From CAXXOK01 sp035353235 (GTDB lineage Bacteria; Bacillota; Clostridia; Christensenellales; Aristaeellaceae): 64,000 nucleotides of DNA. The stretch is from positions 1 through 64,000 of the forward strand of contig DAOPZG010000001.1 in NCBI GenBank assembly GCA_035353235.1. Direction: 5' to 3'. The notes under the pieces were generated by a model that was not told the DNA's origin, made no database searches, and saw only the letters and a program-made list of their open reading frames with translations. Of the stretch, positions 60,500 to 64,000 are shown piece after piece. The translations under genes were made by a program, and so were the position numbers. Position 1 is the first letter of the stretch. Each line of letters begins with the position of its first letter.

Positions 60500-61717
60500 T
60501 TATTCCTCGTCCGGCCAGGTAAGCGGGTAATCGCTGACCGGGTTGCTTATCAGTTTGCCGTTCTTTTTGAGCGTGCTCAGCACCGCGTCGATATTTTCCT
60601 GCTTGTCGTATGGGGTCGGGATAAAGTCGTTGTACTTGCCGTTACTGGAGATACGGGTGGGGATGATACGGAACGCATCGTTAGAGCATACCCCATCCTT
60701 GACTCTCAATTTAATCTGGAACACGAAGGTGCTCATATCGTCCGGTTTGCTGTTGCCCGCAAAACAGAAATTGCCCAGCGAGTAACAGATGTATTTCCCG
60801 TTGTACAGCTCGATGGGGTTCATGCGGTGGCTGTGGTGCCCCACCACCAGATCCGCGCCCGCGTCCACCGCGATTTTCGCCATTTCCTGCTGGTTATCGT
60901 TGGGAGAATACGCCTTCTCCTTGCCCCAGTGGAAACTTACCACCACCACTTCGCACCCCTGACCCTTCAGGGCTTTAATGTCCTGCGGCACCTTGGTAAA
61001 CAGACGGTCGTACTGGTCAAACGTCTGGTAGGCGAGCATGCCCATCTTTACGCCCTTTAGAGTAAAAATCAGCGGTTCGGTTTCGCAGTAATAGCTTACT
61101 CCCGCGTCTCGCAGTGTCTTTTTCGTCTCGGCCAGCCCATCCGCACCCATGTCCATCACATGGTTGTTTTCCAGCGACACGCACTCCACGCCGTTGGCGG
61201 GCAGCACCGCCGCATACGCGGGATCGGCGCGGAACAAAAAATCATTGTCCAGCTTGTCCGGGTTCCGGCCGCAGGTGGTCAGCGTGCCCTCAAAATTGAG
61301 AACCGTCCAATCGTCATCTTCCAGAATGTCCTTGTAGTTCTGGAACAGAAAGTTGATATTACCATCGTGCTTGGCCAGTTCTTTTTCAAAAATGGATTGT
61401 CCGCTGGCCTGCAAGTTATCTCCAATGGTGAAATCACCCCCGAAGGTAAGCTTGAGCACGATGGAACCGTCCGCCTCGTATACCGGCGCGGCACGATCCA
61501 CAGGGGTTTTCGCGTCGGACTCCGGCACGGCGGCATCCTGTGCGGTATCCGGGTCTGGCGTTGCCGAAGCGTCGGGGTCGGCGGTTTCACCGGCTACCGG
61601 TTGTCCGCTCGAATCCAAAATCGTAACGGACACATCCTCGTCGTCCTCGGTCGCCAGCGCGGCGAAGGGCAGCAGCAGGCAAAGCAATAGCAACAGTGCG
61701 ACGGATTTACGAAACAT
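60500..61717 (-). CDS. CapA family (PGA_cap) metallophosphatase-like secreted protein
   Basis: 405 residues. A signal peptide (about 1-22) is followed by a low-complexity D/A/T/P-rich linker and a CapA domain from about 84. Expected metal residues are in FGGDFTIG, NFEGTLT, LENNHVMDMG, SFHWGKE and GHHSHR. CapA proteins relate to poly-gamma-glutamate capsule synthesis and to calcineurin-like phosphoesterases; no capBC genes are nearby, so a capsule role is not implied. The ATG at 61717 has AAGGAGG upstream. Confidence 0.9.
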   Translation of the reverse strand: MFRKSVALLLLLCLLLPFAALATEDDEDVSVTILDSSGQPVAGETADPDASATPDPDTAQDAAVPESDAKTPVDRAAPVYEADGSIVLKLTFGGDFTIGDNLQASGQSIFEKELAKHDGNINFLFQNYKDILEDDDWTVLNFEGTLTTCGRNPDKLDNDFLFRADPAYAAVLPANGVECVSLENNHVMDMGADGLAETKKTLRDAGVSYYCETEPLIFTLKGVKMGMLAYQTFDQYDRLFTKVPQDIKALKGQGCEVVVVSFHWGKEKAYSPNDNQQEMAKIAVDAGADLVVGHHSHRMNPIELYNGKYICYSLGNFCFAGNSKPDDMSTFVFQIKLRVKDGVCSNDAFRIIPTRISSNGKYNDFIPTPYDKQENIDAVLSTLKKNGKLISNPVSDYPLTWPDEE

Positions 61718-61740
61718 CCGGTACCTCCTTGTCAATCAGG

Positions 61741-61781
61741 AAAAAGGGAATCCGGCGGAACGGGCGTCTCCCGTTCCGCCG
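61741..61781 (-). terminator. Terminator after the aminotransferase operon
   Basis: CGGCGGAACGGG (61753-61764) pairs with CCCGTTCCGCCG (61770-61781), 12 bp with a 5-nt loop; the minus strand continues with GATTCCCTTTTTCC. Confidence 0.85.
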
Positions 61782-61787
61782 TAGCGG

Positions 61788-62966
61788 TCAAAGGTTTTGC
61801 ACAAACTCAGCGATGCGCGTAAGCGCGATGTCCAACTGTTCCAGCGCCGTGGCGTAACAGCAGCGGATATGCCCTTCCCCGCACTCGCCGAACGCGGTGC
61901 CCGGCACACAGGCCACCAGTTTGTCACGGAGCAGGCGCTCACAGAATTCTTCGCTGCTAAGCCCGGTAGCCGCAATGCTGGGGAATACGTAGAACGCGCC
62001 CAGCGGTTCAAAGCAGGTAAGCCCCATTTTCAGGAACGCGTCGTACATCAGCCTGCGGCGATGGTCGTAGCTCTGGCGCATGGTCTGCACATCGGCGTAA
62101 TCGTCTTCCCGGCCCTGGCGCAGCGCCTCCTCGGCGGCTACCTGGCTTTGCGTTGAGGCGCACATAATGGTGAACTGATGGATTTTCACCATCACGTCCA
62201 TCAGTTCCGCGGGGGCGCAGGTATAGCCGATCCGCCAGCCGGTCATGGCGAACGCTTTGCTGAAGCCGTTCAGATAAATCGTACGTTCCCGCATCCCAGG
62301 CAGGCTCGCGATACTCACATACTCTTCCGTACCGTAAGAAAGCTCGCTGTAAATTTCGTCGCTGATCACAATCAGGTCGTGGCGAACAATCACGTCGCGC
62401 AGCTGCGCGATGGTGGCACGGTCGAGCACGCCGCCGGTCGGGTTGTTGGGGTAAGGCAGGATCAGCGCCTTGGTTTTGGGCGTGATCGCGTTTTCCATCT
62501 GTTCTGCCGTCAGCATGAAGTTGCGGCTCGCATCGGTGCAGATCGGCACAGCCTTGCCGCCGGCAAATACCACGGTCGGACGGTAGCTTACGTAGCTGGG
62601 TTCGGGCACCAGCACCTCGTCACCGGGGCACAGCAGCGCTCGCATCGCCAGGTCAATCCCCTCGCTGGCGCCGATGGTAACCAGCACCTCGTTCTCGGGG
62701 CTGTAGTCCAGGTGATAACGGTTTTTCAGGTACAGGGCGATTTCCCTGCGCAGGGAGATACGGCCCCAGTTGCTGGTATACTGCGTTTCCCCGTCCAGAA
62801 TGCTGTCGATGGCGGCGTTGCGGATATGGTACGGGGTAACAAAATCCGGCTCGCCCACGCCCAGCGAGATTGCGCCGGGCATGGTTTGCACAATATCGAA
62901 AAACTTGCGGATTCCGCTTTTTGGCACAGCGGCAACCGCCGGGTTCCAGTAGCGGCTGTACTCCAT
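61788..62966 (-). CDS. Class I/II PLP-dependent aminotransferase
   Basis: 392 residues. The PLP lysine is K237 in LNGFSKAFAMTGWRIGY; YPNNPTGG (172-179) and the D/Y pair in ISDEIYSEL position the cofactor, and a C-terminal arginine in GHIRCCYA binds the substrate carboxylate. The sequence resembles the aspartate/alanine aminotransferase (AspC/AlaT-like) subgroup; the exact amino acid is not known. Its ATG overlaps the stop of the Lrp gene by 1 nt (TGATG), so the two are one operon. Confidence 0.93.
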   Translation of the reverse strand: MEYSRYWNPAVAAVPKSGIRKFFDIVQTMPGAISLGVGEPDFVTPYHIRNAAIDSILDGETQYTSNWGRISLRREIALYLKNRYHLDYSPENEVLVTIGASEGIDLAMRALLCPGDEVLVPEPSYVSYRPTVVFAGGKAVPICTDASRNFMLTAEQMENAITPKTKALILPYPNNPTGGVLDRATIAQLRDVIVRHDLIVISDEIYSELSYGTEEYVSIASLPGMRERTIYLNGFSKAFAMTGWRIGYTCAPAELMDVMVKIHQFTIMCASTQSQVAAEEALRQGREDDYADVQTMRQSYDHRRRLMYDAFLKMGLTCFEPLGAFYVFPSIAATGLSSEEFCERLLRDKLVACVPGTAFGECGEGHIRCCYATALEQLDIALTRIAEFVQNL

Positions 62967-63457
62967 CAGGGGTTCACCGCCAGTCGCTTGTCCTGAGGAT
63001 CCCCCTCGAAGATCACGCCGTCGCTCTTGTAGCGTTTCAGCACAAAGTGTGTGGCCGTGCCGGTTACGTTGTCCAGCACACTCAGCTTGGTGCTGACAAA
63101 GTAGCCCAGCTCCTTAAGCGTATGGGCTTCCACCAGCAGCAGCAGGTCGTACGCGCCACTCATGAGGTATACGGTTTTTACCTCGTCAAAGCGGTAGATG
63201 CGCTTGGCCAGCGCGTCGAAACCCTCGTCCCGCTGAGGGGTCACGCGGACTTCGATCATCGCTTCCACGCGTTCTTTGTCGGTTTTATCCCAGTTGATCA
63301 CCGGTGAATAGCGCAGGATGATGCCGCGTTTTTCCATATCGTCGATCATCGCGCCAACAGCCTCCGGGGTCTGGCCGAGCATCACGGCGAGTTTTTCAAG
63401 TGGCAGGCGGCAATCCTGCTGAAGCAGCTGTAAAAGTTCTATCTGCAAATTCTGCAT
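62966..63457 (-). CDS. Lrp/AsnC family transcriptional regulator
   Basis: 163 residues. A winged-helix domain covers about 1-55 (LQLLQQDCRLPLEKLAVMLG, MEKRGIILRY), and a C-terminal RAM/ligand-sensing domain covers about 65-145 (AMIEVRVTP; VKTVYLMSGAYDLLLLVE). Lrp proteins bind amino acids; the linked aminotransferase gene is the natural target. AAGGAG precedes the ATG. A small CCGCC/GGCGG dyad lies in the gap upstream. Confidence 0.92.
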   Translation of the reverse strand: MQNLQIELLQLLQQDCRLPLEKLAVMLGQTPEAVGAMIDDMEKRGIILRYSPVINWDKTDKERVEAMIEVRVTPQRDEGFDALAKRIYRFDEVKTVYLMSGAYDLLLLVEAHTLKELGYFVSTKLSVLDNVTGTATHFVLKRYKSDGVIFEGDPQDKRLAVNP

Positions 63458-63503
63458 CTGTATCGCTCCTTATTTTCCGCCATATGCGGCGGATGGTTTA
63501 GGC

Positions 63504-64000
63504 TTAAAACAGGCCGACGATGTCGCCGTTCGCATCCACGTCGATAGTGAGGGCAGCGGGGGTTTTGGGCAACCCCGGCATGGCGATGATGCCTCCGGCG
63601 TATACCACCACGAAGCCCGCGCCCGCGCTCAGGCGGGCGGAGCGCACAGTGAGGGTGTACCCTTCCGGCGCGCCTTTCAGGGCCGGATCGTCGCTCATGC
63701 TGTACTGCGTTTTGGCCACGCACACCGGGCAGCGACCGTAACCGTCGGCCTCGAAGCGTTCCAGCGCCTTTTTCGCCTCGTCGGTGTATTCCACCGTTCC
63801 GGCGTGGTAAACGCGCGTGGCAATCGCCTCGATCTTTTCGCGCAGGGTTTGATCGTCCCCGTAGGTAAAGTGCGCTTCGGGAGCGGGGTTTTGATCGGCA
63901 GCCCGACAGACTGCATCTGCCAAGGCGATCGCCCCCCTTCCGCCCTGCGCCCAGCCGTCGCAAAGCTCGCAGGCTACGCCGCGTTCCGCAAGCGCCCCGC
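63504..64000 (-). CDS. fhs: Formate-tetrahydrofolate ligase, C-terminal part (5' end outside window)
   Basis: About 165 C-terminal residues; the frame is open to the window edge. The diagnostic block CVAKTQYSMSDDP, followed by RSARLSAGAGFVV, AMPGLPKTPAA and a C-terminal GLF, matches Fhs. Upstream, ACELCDGWAQGGRGA corresponds to the conserved CEGWAKGG segment. The enzyme makes 10-formyl-THF from formate and ATP, feeding one-carbon metabolism and, in acetogens, the Wood-Ljungdahl methyl branch. The lrp-aminotransferase operon follows 46 bp downstream. Confidence 0.93.
   Translation of the reverse strand, partial: GALAERGVACELCDGWAQGGRGAIALADAVCRAADQNPAPEAHFTYGDDQTLREKIEAIATRVYHAGTVEYTDEAKKALERFEADGYGRCPVCVAKTQYSMSDDPALKGAPEGYTLTVRSARLSAGAGFVVVYAGGIIAMPGLPKTPAALTIDVDANGDIVGLF

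Overview
The window looks like chromosome from a GC-rich monoderm bacterium of the class Clostridia. By eye the genes are roughly 55-62% GC. The marker set supports this: PolC-type DNA polymerase III, the sepF/ylmG/ylmH/divIVA division cluster, an ileS T-box leader, the secA-prfB pair, an ECF-type S component and formate-THF ligase. An uncultured gut-type lineage (Christensenellales/Oscillospirales-like) is plausible, but that is inference. I saw no tRNA, rRNA, CRISPR array, insertion sequence or prophage.

Layout. 1-2469 (+): end of radA, a PIN-TRAM protein and a cytidylate-kinase-like protein. 2505-8775 (-): an acyltransferase, then an ABC operon (ATPase, permease, GldG-like and DUF4340 proteins) with promoter and terminator visible. 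8968-21056 (mostly +): Ohr, an HD protein on the opposite strand, an ECF sigma/anti-sigma pair, a polyprenyl glycosyltransferase with ispG and polC, a small redox-disulfide protein, a ferritin-like protein, an ECF S component, secG and a GNAT. 21084-27939: a lipid/envelope-looking cluster with an E2-like acyltransferase fold, a phosphoesterase, two PlsC-like proteins (one fused to a multi-pass membrane domain) and a polytopic membrane protein. 27994-42674 (all -): DUF1697, a GntR regulator, the prfB-methyltransferase-DUF1461-tsaD operon, secA, a flavoprotein, a hydantoinase, GNAT/NUDIX/tgt, then a 660-bp repeat-filled gap, RluA and a methyltransferase. 42890-54215: ileS with its T-box and the division operon (HlyD-like, yggS, sepF, ylmG, ylmH, divIVA). 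An AT-rich Ig-like protein gene and a MerR gene lie between divIVA and ileS. 54380-64000 (-): a sigma-B/F/G-type factor with an RsbW-like partner, a TSUP transporter, a DUF6020-like membrane protein, aspartokinase, GNAT, TM2, CapA, aminotransferase-Lrp and the 3' end of fhs.

Most of the window is housekeeping. The parts most worth a second look are: the division operon, where both SepF and the HlyD-like protein carry unusual Q-rich low-complexity or repeat segments; the acyltransferase cluster, in which all three acyltransferase-fold proteins lack canonical catalytic residues; the non-coding stretch 40437-41098, where hairpin-forming repeats keep pairing through compensatory changes; an AT-rich islet interrupting divIVA-ileS synteny; and a possible orphan structured RNA near 29530-29620. 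Seven genes appear to start at TTG, each judged from Shine-Dalgarno placement.
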